64,000 bases of DNA from Azospirillum formosense (GCF_040500525.1 NZ_CP159402.1:2355501-2419500), one strand, 5' to 3'. Shown: positions 10,466 through 22,164, counted from the first letter of the stretch. Made by a program: numbers and translations. The notes: a model not told the origin generated them from the letters alone.

Positions 10466-10908
10466 CCAGCGCCCCTCGAGGTACACGAAAACACTGTGAA
10501 AACCCAGGCGGACTCTGACACCCCACGCAATAACGGATGTTTTCACTATCCCCATTGGGCGGCCATTACCGTTGAATTCTTGTTAGATCATTCAAAGTGC
10601 CGACACCCTAAGGCTTTCATTCCATAATTCACTTCAATGCGCCGCCACGATGCCATACCATCGAATTCACAGGCATTTTTCCATCAAGGGCAGCGAAAAC
10701 AAGAAGGCAATCCAGGCGATAAAAACGCCAACCTTACGCCGATAGCGCGACGTCTTTCAGTCTTCATGGAATTGTCAGGAAGCGGTCTCACCGCCTCCCC
10801 TCGCATAGCCGGACACTGTCCTCCTCCCTCGTCGTTCGCCTCCCGCCGCAGAACCGGGTTCGGGACCGCCGACCCGCGCCTCCGCTCCACCCAAGCATCG
10901 CGGGTCCC
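10466..10908. other. Intergenic region with lower GC
   Basis: 443 bases between the LytTR gene and the acyltransferase gene. The middle (about 10540-10760) is distinctly AT-richer than the surroundings. It contains the GAAAAC repeats described separately and no credible gene; the long antisense frame across it is a shadow. Confidence 0.5.
10487..10546. promoter_or_regulatory. Candidate operator: spaced GAAAAC repeats
   Basis: GAAAAC occurs at 10487-10492 and again at 10498-10503, exactly 11 bases apart (one helical turn), and the inverse of GTGAAAAC (10496-10503) occurs as GTTTTCAC at 10539-10546. The pattern is a plausible binding site for a dimeric regulator, perhaps the adjacent LytTR protein. 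Confidence 0.3.
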
Positions 10909-12819
10909 ATGACCTACCGCCCCGACATCGACGGCCTTCGCGCGGTATCGATCCTTTCGGTTCTGCTGTTCCACGCGAAGTTTCCCCTGTTCAGCGGCGG
11001 ATACATCGGCGTCGATGTGTTCTTCGTGATTTCCGGCTACCTCATCGGCTCGATCGTTCTGAACGACGCGCAGCGGGGCACCTTTTCGCTGGCCGATTTC
11101 TACATCCGCCGCATCCGCCGAATCCTTCCCGCCCTGTTCGCGGCGCTGGCGGTCACCGCGGTGCTCGCCCTGTTCCTGCTGTCGCCCCAGGAGTTGAAGA
11201 GCTTTTCCCAAAATCTCGCGGCGACCACGCTGTTCTCGTCCAACATCGTCTATTATCTGAAGTCCGGTTACTTCGAGACCGCGGCGGAGATGAACCCTCT
11301 GCTTCATACTTGGTCGCTGGGGGTGGAGCAGCAATTCTACATCGTCTTTCCGCTCGCCGTGCTGGCCCTGCTCCCGTACGGGCGTTCGGTGTGGGTCGCC
11401 GTTCTTCTGGCGGCGGCGGCGGCGTCCTTCGCCCTGGGCGTGTTCCTGGTGCGGGATCATCCGGTGGCGGCCTTCTACCTGCTGCCGCCCCGGCTGTGGG
11501 AGCTGGTGCTGGGCGCGCTTCTCGCCTTCGGCGCCGTCCCCGACATCCGCGACCGCGCGGCGCGGGAACTGGCCTGCGCGCTCGGCGCAGCCCTGATCGT
11601 CATCAGCGTGTTCACCTTGACGGAGGCGACGGCCTTTCCGGGCTACGCCGCGCTGTTGCCCTGCCTGGGCGCGGCGCTGGTGATCCACGCGGGGCGGAGC
11701 GGTCCGACGGCGGTCGGGAGGGTGCTGACGCTGCGCCCCATGGTCTTCATCGGCCTGATTTCCTACTCGATGTACATCTGGCATTGGCCGTTGATGGTCT
11801 TCGCGCGGTTCCACAAGGGGCGGGACCTGACCACCAAGGAGACGCTGATCCTTCTCGCGGCCATCGCCGCGGTGTCCCTGCTGTCCTGGCGGCTGATCGA
11901 AGTTCCCTTCCGCAAGCCCCGACCGGGGACGGGAGCGACGTCGGGCCACCCGCCGGCCACGGTTTTCGCCCGCACCGGCCGGGTCATGGCGGGGCTGGTG
12001 GGGGTCGGGCTGATCGGCCATCTGACCGACGGACTGCCGCAGCGCTTCACCGACTACGCGCCGCAGGACATCTCGGGGCGGGAACTCTACAAGGAGCACA
12101 CCTGCTTCCTCGAAACCGACCAGCCGCCCGAGGCGTGGCCGGGCCTGGAGAGTTGCCGGATCGGTTCCCTGAAGGCGGAGGCGCCCACCGCCCTGCTCTG
12201 GGGTGATTCCTTCGCCGCCCATTACGTGCCGGGGCTGCAGACCGTCGCCGACACCCTGCCCTTCAACATCGTGCAGTACACGGCGTCCGGCTGCCCGCCC
12301 ATCAAGGATCTGCCCGTCAACGCCCGCCCGAACTGCCAGGAGTTCAACCACCGCGTCGAGGAGATCATCGACCGCAACGGCATCCGCATCGTCATCATGG
12401 CGGCGCGCTGGGAATGGTACATGGACACCAACGCCCTCGATCTCCGCCGCCTGCACGAGACCGTGGACGCGCTGCTGAACCGGGGCATCCGCATCGTCGT
12501 GATGGGGCAGAGCCCGGTCTTCCGCTTCCGCAACCCCTACGACCACACCTATTTCATGAAGTCGGAGCGGGCCTATTCGATCACCGGCCAAGCCGCCGAC
12601 CTGCCGGTCATCACCGCCACACAGGGCGCGCGGTTCGTCGACACCTCCGACTATTTCTGCGACCCCGATCCCTGCAAGGCCCTTCCGCTCTGCCGGATCA
12701 GGGACGACCAGGGCTTCTACTTCCTGGACCAGGGCCATTTCTCGGCCCATGGCAGCACCCTGATCGTGCAGAGCATCCAGGAGATCCTGCGCGCGCCCGA
12801 CCCGGCCTACGGAGAGTGA
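10909..12819 (+). CDS. Acyltransferase 3 / SGNH-domain O-acetylase, OafA/YrhL type
   Basis: A 636-aa inner-membrane enzyme that transfers acyl (usually acetyl) groups to surface polysaccharide or lipid. The N-terminal acyltransferase-3 domain (about 1-345) has the signature YRPDIDGLRAVSILSVLLFHA, GGYIGVDVFFVISGYLI, the RRIRRILPALF loop and roughly ten membrane helices. The C-terminal periplasmic SGNH-like domain (about 390-630) has the LLWGDSFAAHY nucleophile motif with Ser in GDS and a DQGHFSAHGS motif carrying the catalytic Asp/His. Start ATG at 10909 gives the standard N-terminus. It is transcribed alone. With the GtrA/GtrB pair upstream it suggests variable decoration of a surface glycan. 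Confidence 0.93.
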   Translation: MTYRPDIDGLRAVSILSVLLFHAKFPLFSGGYIGVDVFFVISGYLIGSIVLNDAQRGTFSLADFYIRRIRRILPALFAALAVTAVLALFLLSPQELKSFSQNLAATTLFSSNIVYYLKSGYFETAAEMNPLLHTWSLGVEQQFYIVFPLAVLALLPYGRSVWVAVLLAAAAASFALGVFLVRDHPVAAFYLLPPRLWELVLGALLAFGAVPDIRDRAARELACALGAALIVISVFTLTEATAFPGYAALLPCLGAALVIHAGRSGPTAVGRVLTLRPMVFIGLISYSMYIWHWPLMVFARFHKGRDLTTKETLILLAAIAAVSLLSWRLIEVPFRKPRPGTGATSGHPPATVFARTGRVMAGLVGVGLIGHLTDGLPQRFTDYAPQDISGRELYKEHTCFLETDQPPEAWPGLESCRIGSLKAEAPTALLWGDSFAAHYVPGLQTVADTLPFNIVQYTASGCPPIKDLPVNARPNCQEFNHRVEEIIDRNGIRIVIMAARWEWYMDTNALDLRRLHETVDALLNRGIRIVVMGQSPVFRFRNPYDHTYFMKSERAYSITGQAADLPVITATQGARFVDTSDYFCDPDPCKALPLCRIRDDQGFYFLDQGHFSAHGSTLIVQSIQEILRAPDPAYGE

Positions 12820-12840
12820 GGCCCGGCCGGGACGCCGCGA

Positions 12841-12871
12841 AACGAGGGGGCGGCGACGCCGCCCCGCTCGT
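12841..12871. terminator. Bidirectional terminator hairpin between convergent genes
   Basis: ACGAG (12842-12846) and GGGGCGGC pair with GCCGCCCC and CTCGT around a 3-base loop. It sits between the acyltransferase gene and acnA, which converge. The T-rich tail is weak on both strands. Confidence 0.5.
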
Positions 12872-12877
12872 CTTCCG

Positions 12878-15568
<2,691 letters not shown>

Positions 15569-15816
15569 GGTACCCCTCCTTCGCGTTATTGGCGGACCGG
15601 CCGGGCGGCGGCCGTGGTTTCCGCATGTCTCAACCGCCTGATTTAGTGCCGGTCCCGCCCCCCTTCAAACGGCGCCGTGCAAAGGGCAGGCAAGCGCAAG
15701 CGTGAGGGCTGCGCTCTCCTCGTGCGAAAAGGGTCCGGTCCGTACTAGAATCCCGCACAACGAAAACCACGCGGACGGGCGGAACGGCCCGGCGCGCGAC
15801 GGGTGGAGGAAACGGA

Positions 15817-17154
15817 ATGGCATGGCGCGCCCCAGCCCTGGCGGTTGCGGCCCTGACGGCGATGCTTGTCGGCACGCCGGCCGAGGCCGCTTCGGAGCCG
15901 CCGCAAGGGGCGCAGTTCTTCCCGCACCTCGTCTACCGCAGCGGCCCCTACGCGCCCTACGGCATCCCGCTGGCCGACGGGGTGGCCGACTATCTGACGC
16001 TGATCAACCGGCGCGACGGCGGCATCGGCGGCGTGCCGATCGCCTGGGAGGAGTGCGACACCGGCTACAACACCGACCGCGGGGTGGACTGCTACGAGCG
16101 GCTGAAGGCCAAGGGGCCGACGGGGGCCGCCGCCGTGCTGCCTCTGTCCACCGGCATCACCTACGCCCTGATCGAGCGCGGGGCCGCCGACCATATCCCG
16201 GTCTTCTCCTCCGGCTATGGGCGGGCGGACGTGTCGGACGGGCGGGTCTTCCCCTACGCCATCAACGCCCCGGCCAGCTATTGGACGGGCATCGACGCCG
16301 CGATCAGCCACATCGCCACGGAGCTGGGCGGGACGGAGCGGCTGCGCGGGCGGAAGATCGCCTACGTCTACCACGACAGCGCCTTCGGCAAGGAGCCGCT
16401 GCCGATGCTGGAGGCGCTGCGCGGCCCGCTGGGCTTCGAGATGCGCAGCTTTCCCGTCGCTCCGCCGGGGCTGGACCAGCGCGCCGTCTGGACGCAGATC
16501 GCCCGCCACTACCGGCCCGACTACGTGATCCTGTGGGGCTGGGGCGTGCAGAACTCCACCGCCCTGCGCGAGGCGGCGGCGGCCGGCTATCCCGCCGACC
16601 GCATGATCGGCGTCTGGTGGGCCGGGTCGGAGCTGGACGTCCGGCCGGTCGGCCCGGCCGCGGTCGGCTACAAGGCGGTCGCCTTCCACGCCGCCGGGAC
16701 GGACCTGCCGGTGATCCGCGCCATCCGCGAGCAGGTCCACGCCCGCGGGATGGGGGCCGGCGATCCCGGCCAGATCGGCACGGTGCTCTACAACCGCGGG
16801 GTCTTCAACGCCGCCGTCCTGGTCGAGGCCATCCGCACCGCGCAGGGCAAATACGGGCGCCGGCCGCTGACCGGGGCGCAGGTGGCCTGGGGCTTCGACC
16901 ATCTGGACCTGAGCGCCGACCGGCTGAGCGAGCTGGGGCTGGACGGCTTCATGCAGCCGCTGCGCATCACCTGCGCCGACCATGAGGGGATCGTGCCGCT
17001 GCATGTGCAGCGGTGGGACGGGGAACGCTGGCAGGACGTGTCCGGCCCCATCGAGCCGCGCCGCGCCCTGATCCGCAAGCTGGTGACGGAGTCGGCCCGG
17101 CGCTTCGCCGCGGAGCGCAAGATCGAGCCGCGCGCCTGCGATGAGAAACCTTAG
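15817..17154 (+). CDS. ABC transporter substrate-binding protein, branched-chain amino acid type
   Basis: Periplasmic binding protein of the type 1 (LivJ/UrtA-like) fold, 445 aa. A signal peptide is evident (MAWRAPALAVAALTAML, cleavage near AEA-ASE). The body has family features such as DGVADYLTLINRRDGGIGGVPI and ILWGWGVQNSTALREAAAAG. The Shine-Dalgarno GGAGGAAAC supports ATG at 15817. No permease or ATPase genes are adjacent, so it either serves a transporter encoded elsewhere or acts as a sensor ligand-binder. The substrate cannot be read from sequence. Its stop overlaps the stop of the convergent methyltransferase gene. Confidence 0.9.
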   Translation: MAWRAPALAVAALTAMLVGTPAEAASEPPQGAQFFPHLVYRSGPYAPYGIPLADGVADYLTLINRRDGGIGGVPIAWEECDTGYNTDRGVDCYERLKAKGPTGAAAVLPLSTGITYALIERGAADHIPVFSSGYGRADVSDGRVFPYAINAPASYWTGIDAAISHIATELGGTERLRGRKIAYVYHDSAFGKEPLPMLEALRGPLGFEMRSFPVAPPGLDQRAVWTQIARHYRPDYVILWGWGVQNSTALREAAAAGYPADRMIGVWWAGSELDVRPVGPAAVGYKAVAFHAAGTDLPVIRAIREQVHARGMGAGDPGQIGTVLYNRGVFNAAVLVEAIRTAQGKYGRRPLTGAQVAWGFDHLDLSADRLSELGLDGFMQPLRITCADHEGIVPLHVQRWDGERWQDVSGPIEPRRALIRKLVTESARRFAAERKIEPRACDEKP

Positions 17155-18170
17155 GCCGGGCGCATCGCCACGTAGCGGCAGAAGCGCAGGCCGCTGCCCA
17201 GCACGCGCAGGCGCGACCACCACAGCGCCAGCTCGCGGGCCAGCGCCTTGAGCACGCGGGGTTCGGGGACGGCGGTCTTCAGCGCCTCGCCCAGCCGGCG
17301 CACCCGCTCCACGGCCTGACGGCGGTGGAACTGGGTCAGGTCCTCGGAAATCCGCAGGTCCAGGTTGCGCTGCGTCAGCTCGTCGGCCATGCGGGTGGCC
17401 GACCAGGGATAGACCTCCAGCGGCTCGGAATCGCGCCAGCCGTTCCAGCTTTCCCAGGACGTGGGGGTGCCTTCGATCACGTAATCGAACAGCAGCACGC
17501 CCCCCTTCGGCTTGACGCACTCGCTGATGCGGTCGAGGAAGTTCTCCTTGTCGCGCACCCGGTGCATCACCCGGTCGGCCAGCACGAGGTCGAAGGAGCC
17601 CGCCTGGTTGAAATGCTCGGGGTCGTAATGGCCGATCGGGGCCTTCTTCGACACGCCCAGCGCCTTGGAGCGCTCCATCCCCAGCTTGGCCAGCAGGGGC
17701 GACATCTCCAGCCCGGTCACCCAGGTGTCGTAGCTGTTCACGATGCCGCGCGCCGGCCCGCCCAGCCCCGCCGACAGATCAAGCACGCTCTTCGCCGGGT
17801 TCAACCCGAAGGAGCGGACGGATTCGACCATCCATTGCGCGTCGCCGGGACCGACGCAGTCCTGGCCCCACAGCATCTGCGCCCCTTCCGTGCGGGCGAC
17901 CGACCAGACCGGCTCGCCCTGGCGGTCGAGCTGCAGGTTCTCCAGCCGCTCCAGGTCGGGATCGCTCCGCGGTGTCTCGGGCGGCGGGGCGCCGGCGGGC
18001 GTGGCGGAGCCCAGCGCCTCGACCGGGCCGCGCAGCGGCAGGCGGGAAGCCGGGGCGGAGCGCGACAGGCGGGTCAGGGCGGCGAGGTCGTAGCCTTCCC
18101 ACCAAGCGACGAATTTCGTCCGCCAGTCGGGATTGCGCCAGCGCTCCCTATCCTGAAAATTGTGCCGCAT
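17151..18170 (-). CDS. Class I SAM-dependent methyltransferase
   Basis: A 339-aa methyltransferase. Motif I is VLDLSAGLGGPARG (about residues 130-145), followed by TGLEMS for the SAM-ribose contact and FDLVLADRVMHRVRDK as motif IV. N- and C-terminal extensions are unusual and the substrate is unknown; the basic C-terminus (LWWSRLRVLGSGLRFCRYVAMRP) may contact membrane. ATG at 18170 (MRHNFQDRERW) is preferred over the longer in-frame start at 18239 because the longer N-terminus lies in a low-GC promoter-like region. Transcribed convergently with the binding-protein gene, sharing two bases of the stop codons. Confidence 0.82.
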   Translation of the reverse strand: MRHNFQDRERWRNPDWRTKFVAWWEGYDLAALTRLSRSAPASRLPLRGPVEALGSATPAGAPPPETPRSDPDLERLENLQLDRQGEPVWSVARTEGAQMLWGQDCVGPGDAQWMVESVRSFGLNPAKSVLDLSAGLGGPARGIVNSYDTWVTGLEMSPLLAKLGMERSKALGVSKKAPIGHYDPEHFNQAGSFDLVLADRVMHRVRDKENFLDRISECVKPKGGVLLFDYVIEGTPTSWESWNGWRDSEPLEVYPWSATRMADELTQRNLDLRISEDLTQFHRRQAVERVRRLGEALKTAVPEPRVLKALARELALWWSRLRVLGSGLRFCRYVAMRPA

Positions 18171-18488
18171 CCGGCGCTGCGTTTCCAAAATTGCTGCCCC
18201 ACGAAGGACGGCCACCGCCGGCATCCGCGGATACCGCACAATATAGAGGTAGGCCTCAACAGTCGGGGAGTCAAGTAACCAGCGGGAAGTGTTAAAGAGG
18301 ACTTGCCAGAACTGTCGCGAAAATTTTATCTAACTGTGAAATATTTCCGCAACACCCATGGCTTGCAGCCGCCGGAGCGGCGCGCCGCACGGTGGCCGAA
18401 GCGCGCCGCGTTGCAGCATCGGGCCGCAATGCCTATAGTTTCGCCCCAGCACCCCGCAGCCGTCCCACACCGCGCAAGGAGCACCGGC
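18171..18488. other. Divergent promoter region
   Basis: 318 bases between the methyltransferase and NUDIX genes. The centre (about 18240-18360) is AT-rich by local standards, with TTTTATCTAACTGTGAAATA near 18325, which fits promoters in both directions. No gene is seen. Confidence 0.5.
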
Positions 18489-19079
18489 GTGCCGCACAAG
18501 ACCGGCAACCCCTGGACCGTCCTGACGACCAAGCCGATCTACGAGAATCCATGGATGCGGGTGGTGGAGCACGACGTGCTGACCCCGTTGGGCAATCCCG
18601 GCATCTACGGCGTCATGCATGCCCAAAATCTGGCGACCGGGGTGGTTCCCATCGACGACCGGGGCCGGGTCACGCTGGTCGGCCAATACCGCTTCCCCCT
18701 GGAGCAGTACAGCTGGGAGATCCCGGAAGGCGGCGGCAAGAAGGGCGTCGACCCGGTGGAGTCGGCCAGGCGCGAGCTGCTGGAGGAGACCGGGCAGACG
18801 GCGCGCCACTGGCTGCCGATCCTGAAAATGCACCTGTCCAACAGCATCACCGACGAGACCGCCCACTGCTATCTCGCCTGGGGGATCGAGCAGGGGCAGG
18901 CGGAGCCGGAGGAGACCGAGGTCCTGCAGCTGCGCCACGTCCCCTTCGCGGAGGCCTACGCCATGGTCAAGCGCGGCGAGATCACCGACGCCATCGCGGT
19001 GGCCTGCCTGATGAGGGTCCGCCTGATGGCGCTCGACGGCGACCTGCCCGAGGACGTCACCCGCCTGATCCTGGGCTGA
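18489..19079 (+). CDS. NUDIX hydrolase, ADP-ribose pyrophosphatase-like
   Basis: A 196-aa NUDIX enzyme that cleaves nucleoside diphosphate-linked compounds, most likely ADP-ribose or a similar NDP-sugar. The NUDIX box is complete (GGGKKGVDPVESARRELLEETG) and is preceded by the strand RVTLVGQYRFPLEQYSWEIPEG typical of the NudF/ADPRase group. GTG at 18489 is preferred because AAGGAG lies about 7 bases upstream; ATG at 18429 in the same frame lacks such a site. The next gene, an exonuclease, starts 15 bases downstream and is probably cotranscribed. Confidence 0.9.
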   Translation: MPHKTGNPWTVLTTKPIYENPWMRVVEHDVLTPLGNPGIYGVMHAQNLATGVVPIDDRGRVTLVGQYRFPLEQYSWEIPEGGGKKGVDPVESARRELLEETGQTARHWLPILKMHLSNSITDETAHCYLAWGIEQGQAEPEETEVLQLRHVPFAEAYAMVKRGEITDAIAVACLMRVRLMALDGDLPEDVTRLILG

Positions 19080-19093
19080 GGGGCGGAGAGATC

Positions 19094-19717
19094 ATGCAGG
19101 CCGTCGCCATCGACTTCGAGACCGCCAACGAATCGCGGACCAGCGCCTGCTCCATCGGCGTCGCCTGGATCGAGGACGGGCGCGTGGTGGAGACGGAGGA
19201 GCATCTGATCCGCCCGCGGGAGATGCGCTTCAATCCCTTCAACACCGCCGTCCACGGCCTGCGGGCGGAGGATGTCGCCGGTGCGCCGGAGTTCCCGGAG
19301 GTCTGGCGCCGCTTCGCCCGCCGGCTGGAGGGGCGTCTGGTGCTGGCCCACAACGCCTCCTTCGACATCAGCGTGCTGCGCCACACGCTGGACGATTACG
19401 GGCTGGCGTGGCCGGCCTGCCGCTACCTCTGCACCGTGGTGCTGGCGCGCAAGGCGTGGCCGCAGCTGGCCGCGCACAAGCTGAACTACCTGGCCGACCA
19501 TCTGGGGATCGCGCTCGACCACCACCGCGCCGGCAGCGACGCCGAGGCCTGCGGGCGCATCGCGCTCGCCGCCACCCGCGTTCTCGGTCTGGAGCGGCTC
19601 GCCGACATCGCCGCGGCCACCGGCATCACGCTGGGACAGCTGGCGCCGGGCGGCTACAGCCCCTGCAAGGGCGGCAACCCGCCGCCCCGGCGGCGGCGTC
19701 TGGTGCCGGCGATCTGA
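19094..19717 (+). CDS. 3'-5' exonuclease, DEDDh family (DNA polymerase III epsilon-like)
   Basis: A 207-aa nuclease of the RNase T/DnaQ fold. All catalytic motifs are present: AIDFETAN (motif I, DxE), LAHNASFDISVL (motif II) and HHRAGSDAEACGRI (motif III, H-x4-D). The C-terminus is basic (PPPRRRRLVP). Such stand-alone epsilon-like proteins probably act in DNA repair or RNA trimming. A short GGCGGAGAG lies just before the ATG. It follows the NUDIX gene closely and converges with the DUF2141 gene, 4 bases away. Confidence 0.92.
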   Translation: MQAVAIDFETANESRTSACSIGVAWIEDGRVVETEEHLIRPREMRFNPFNTAVHGLRAEDVAGAPEFPEVWRRFARRLEGRLVLAHNASFDISVLRHTLDDYGLAWPACRYLCTVVLARKAWPQLAAHKLNYLADHLGIALDHHRAGSDAEACGRIALAATRVLGLERLADIAAATGITLGQLAPGGYSPCKGGNPPPRRRRLVPAI

Positions 19718-19721
19718 GGCC

Positions 19722-20189
19722 TCAGCGCTCGACCAGATAGCGCAGGGTCAGCGTCGTGCGCGTCACCGGCTCGGCGACGGTCAGGGCGGCGTCGGCGTAG
19801 CGCGGCGGCCCGAAGCGCATGGGGGCGTCGTTGCTGAAGCCGACTCCTTCCTTCGGCAGGCCGAGGAAGTTGCGGTCGAGTTCGAGATTCTGGTTCTCGT
19901 CATGAAAGGACTGCACCGCGTAGGTGCCGGGCGGCACCTTGTGCACCACCACGGTGACGCTGCCCGGCCGTGCCGGCTCCGCCGCGGTGTAGGGACAGTT
20001 GGGCCCCAGGAAGGTCTCCGGCGTGCACACCGCGACCAGCACCTTCCCCTGCGCGTTCGCGACGTTGGCGACGGTGATGGCGAGGTCGGCCGCCGCCGCC
20101 GGGGCCGTCGCCAGGAGGACCGCCAGAGCGGCCAGCGATCCACCCGCTGTGATGCCGCGGGCGTTGCGGAACTGCCGAGGGGTCATCAT
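19722..20189 (-). CDS. DUF2141 family secreted protein, last gene of the carotenoid operon
   Basis: A 155-aa exported protein with a signal peptide (hydrophobic residues about 15-32, cleavage near AAA-ADL) and a DUF2141 domain (LAITVANVANAQGKVLVAVC at its start; FHDENQNLELDRNFLGLPKEGVGFSND is the family's best-conserved part). Function is unknown; DUF2141 proteins are small beta-sandwiches often found next to carotenoid or lipid genes. Its ATG overlaps the glycosyltransferase stop (ATGA), so it is translationally coupled to the carotenoid operon. It may bind or shield the finished pigment in the periplasm, which is speculative. Confidence 0.88.
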   Translation of the reverse strand: MMTPRQFRNARGITAGGSLAALAVLLATAPAAAADLAITVANVANAQGKVLVAVCTPETFLGPNCPYTAAEPARPGSVTVVVHKVPPGTYAVQSFHDENQNLELDRNFLGLPKEGVGFSNDAPMRFGPPRYADAALTVAEPVTRTTLTLRYLVER

Positions 20190-21337
20190 GGTGCACCCGT
20201 TCTGGAGGTGGACGGATAGGCGCGCCCCCGCCATTCCGCCGGACGGCCCCGGCGGGCGCGCAGCAGGGCCGACCATTGGATCGCCAGCAGGATCAGAATG
20301 CCCACCGGATGGAGCAGCGCGCCGGCCAGACTCTGACGGAAACGCAGGGCCAGCAGCAAGCGGAACGACAGCCCCGCCGCCATGGCCAGCGCCGCCAGGC
20401 CGACCGCCGCGTCCGGCAGCGGGTCCAGCACCGCCCAGCCCAGCAGCAGCCAGGGCAGGACATGGCCGCCGAACAGCAGAAGGGTCCAGACCGGCAGCGC
20501 GACCGGGGTCGCCATCCCCTCCGTCGCGTTCTTCGAGAAGCCGGACCACACCTCCCCCCAGCCGCGGTACATCCGGCAGCGGGCGAGGCTGGTCGCGTCG
20601 AACAGGTCGGTTCCCTGCCCCGCCCGGCGGAAAGCGCGCGGCAGCGTCACCCCGTCGTGCAGCGACGTGGCGATGGCGGCGTGGCCGCCGGCCGCCGCGT
20701 AGGCGTCGCGCCGCACCGCGATCAGCTGGCCGCAGGCGGCGGCGAATCCCGGGCTGGCCGACCAGCGCATCCCGACCATCGGCAGGTAGCCGAGGAGAAG
20801 AACGTGGATCAGCGGGATCACCAGCGCCTCGGCCAGGGTGCCGGTCTCCTGGCGCGGAAAGCCGCTGACCAGCCCCGACCTGCCCGCCAGCAGCGCGCCG
20901 CAGGCCAGCCGGGCGGCGTCGGGGGCCAGCCGCACGTCGGCGTCCTGGAACAGCAGCACCGGGTGCCGCGCCAGCCCGGCGAGCGCCTGGCAGGCGTGCT
21001 GCTTGCCCGACCAGCCCGGCGGCAGCGGCGGCGCCTCCTCCAAGCGCACGCGCGGGTCGCGGGCGGCGAGGGCGCGGACGATCGCCGCCGTGCGGTCGGT
21101 GGAATGGTCGTCCAGCACCACCACCTCCACCGTCACGCCGCAGCTGGACAGCGCCGCCCGCACCGCGCCGGCGATGGTGGCCTCCTCGTTGCGGGCGGGG
21201 ATCAGGATGCTGACGGCGGCGCCCGGCGGCGGCTCGGCCGTTGGCCGGCGGTAGAGGCACAGATTCACCAGCCCCAGCCCCAGCGGCAGCAGGGCGAGCG
21301 CCAGAGCCAGCGCGGCCAGCAGCGTGACGTCGGGCAT
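20186..21337 (-). CDS. Family 2 glycosyltransferase, CrtQ-like
   Basis: A 383-aa membrane GT2 enzyme. It has an N-terminal helix, then the GT-A core: AVSILIPARNEEATI, VVLDDHSTDRTAAI, the metal-binding LFQDADVRLAP, and a YRGWGEVWSGFSKNATEG segment, followed by at least three hydrophobic helices at the C-terminus. This arrangement matches CrtQ, which glucosylates diaponeurosporenoic acid in staphyloxanthin synthesis; its place among two CrtI-type genes and an acyltransferase supports the same role. The donor sugar is not predictable. Its start overlaps the acyltransferase stop (TGATG). Confidence 0.87.
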   Translation of the reverse strand: MPDVTLLAALALALALLPLGLGLVNLCLYRRPTAEPPPGAAVSILIPARNEEATIAGAVRAALSSCGVTVEVVVLDDHSTDRTAAIVRALAARDPRVRLEEAPPLPPGWSGKQHACQALAGLARHPVLLFQDADVRLAPDAARLACGALLAGRSGLVSGFPRQETGTLAEALVIPLIHVLLLGYLPMVGMRWSASPGFAAACGQLIAVRRDAYAAAGGHAAIATSLHDGVTLPRAFRRAGQGTDLFDATSLARCRMYRGWGEVWSGFSKNATEGMATPVALPVWTLLLFGGHVLPWLLLGWAVLDPLPDAAVGLAALAMAAGLSFRLLLALRFRQSLAGALLHPVGILILLAIQWSALLRARRGRPAEWRGRAYPSTSRTGAP

Positions 21338-22155
21338 CAGCGGGAAACCCCTTCCTTATCGGATGCGTCACCATGCGCGGGGCTGAAGCGGTGCCCGCCC
21401 ACCCACGCCCGCGCCCGGCGCCACAGGTCGTAGACGCCGCCCACCCCCGCCGAACCGTCGACCAACGTCAGGAAGCGCGCCGGGTCGCGGCTCTGCGCGT
21501 CGAGCGCCAGCGCGTCCATGGTCGTCTCCAGCCGCCGTTCCAGCGCGGCGGCGATCTCCGGCACCGGCCGGCCGGCGACGTCGGAGGCCGGCATGGGCTC
21601 GCCGAAGCGGGCCAGCGCCTCCGGCGTGCTCTCGTCCCAGAACGGGTATTCCACGGCGAGCGGCACCACCAGGGCCTCCGGCGCGCGGCGGACCAGATGG
21701 GCGATGCCCGGACGCAGGCGGACCGGGCGGCGGCGCGGGTCGGTGAAAGCCCCCTCCGCGGTGATCCACAGCATGGAGCGCGGGTCGGCCAGGATGCGCC
21801 GGCCGTGGCGCAGGAAGGCGGCAGCCCCGCCCCGCCCCGGCTCGACCCCGAACAGGCCGATGCGCGCCATGAAACGGTAGCGGCGCAGCATCGCCGCGTC
21901 GATGGGGCCGTAGCCCGGCCGGTCGCGGTAGCGCGTCGTCCCCATCACGATCAGCAAGGCGGGGTCCCACCAGGACGGGTGGTTCAGGCAGACGATCACC
22001 GGCCGGTCTGCCGGCAGGGCCGGCCAGCCCGGCCGGGCCAGCCGCACCGCGTGGAAGTCGCGCCGCATCCGCCGCGCCATGACGGCGCCGAAGAAACGGC
22101 AGAGCGCCGGCGAGCGCAGCGCGACCGGATCGTCCTTCCGCCCGTCATCCTCCAT
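21337..22155 (-). CDS. Lysophospholipid acyltransferase-family protein, likely carotenoid/glycolipid acyltransferase
   Basis: A 272-aa PlsC-type acyltransferase. The catalytic HX4D motif is NHPSWWD (about residues 58-64), followed by GVEPGRGGAAAFL and the ITAEGAFTDPRRRPVRLRPG motif that corresponds to the family's EGTRS block. There is no obvious multi-helix membrane domain. In the staphyloxanthin pathway the last step is esterification of the sugar by CrtO; CrtO belongs to another family, so this gene would be a functional analogue acting on the glycosylated pigment, or it could act on a lipid. It lies 9 bases after the upstream desaturase gene. Confidence 0.85.
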   Translation of the reverse strand: MEDDGRKDDPVALRSPALCRFFGAVMARRMRRDFHAVRLARPGWPALPADRPVIVCLNHPSWWDPALLIVMGTTRYRDRPGYGPIDAAMLRRYRFMARIGLFGVEPGRGGAAAFLRHGRRILADPRSMLWITAEGAFTDPRRRPVRLRPGIAHLVRRAPEALVVPLAVEYPFWDESTPEALARFGEPMPASDVAGRPVPEIAAALERRLETTMDALALDAQSRDPARFLTLVDGSAGVGGVYDLWRRARAWVGGHRFSPAHGDASDKEGVSR

Positions 22156-22164
22156 GCCCGTCCC

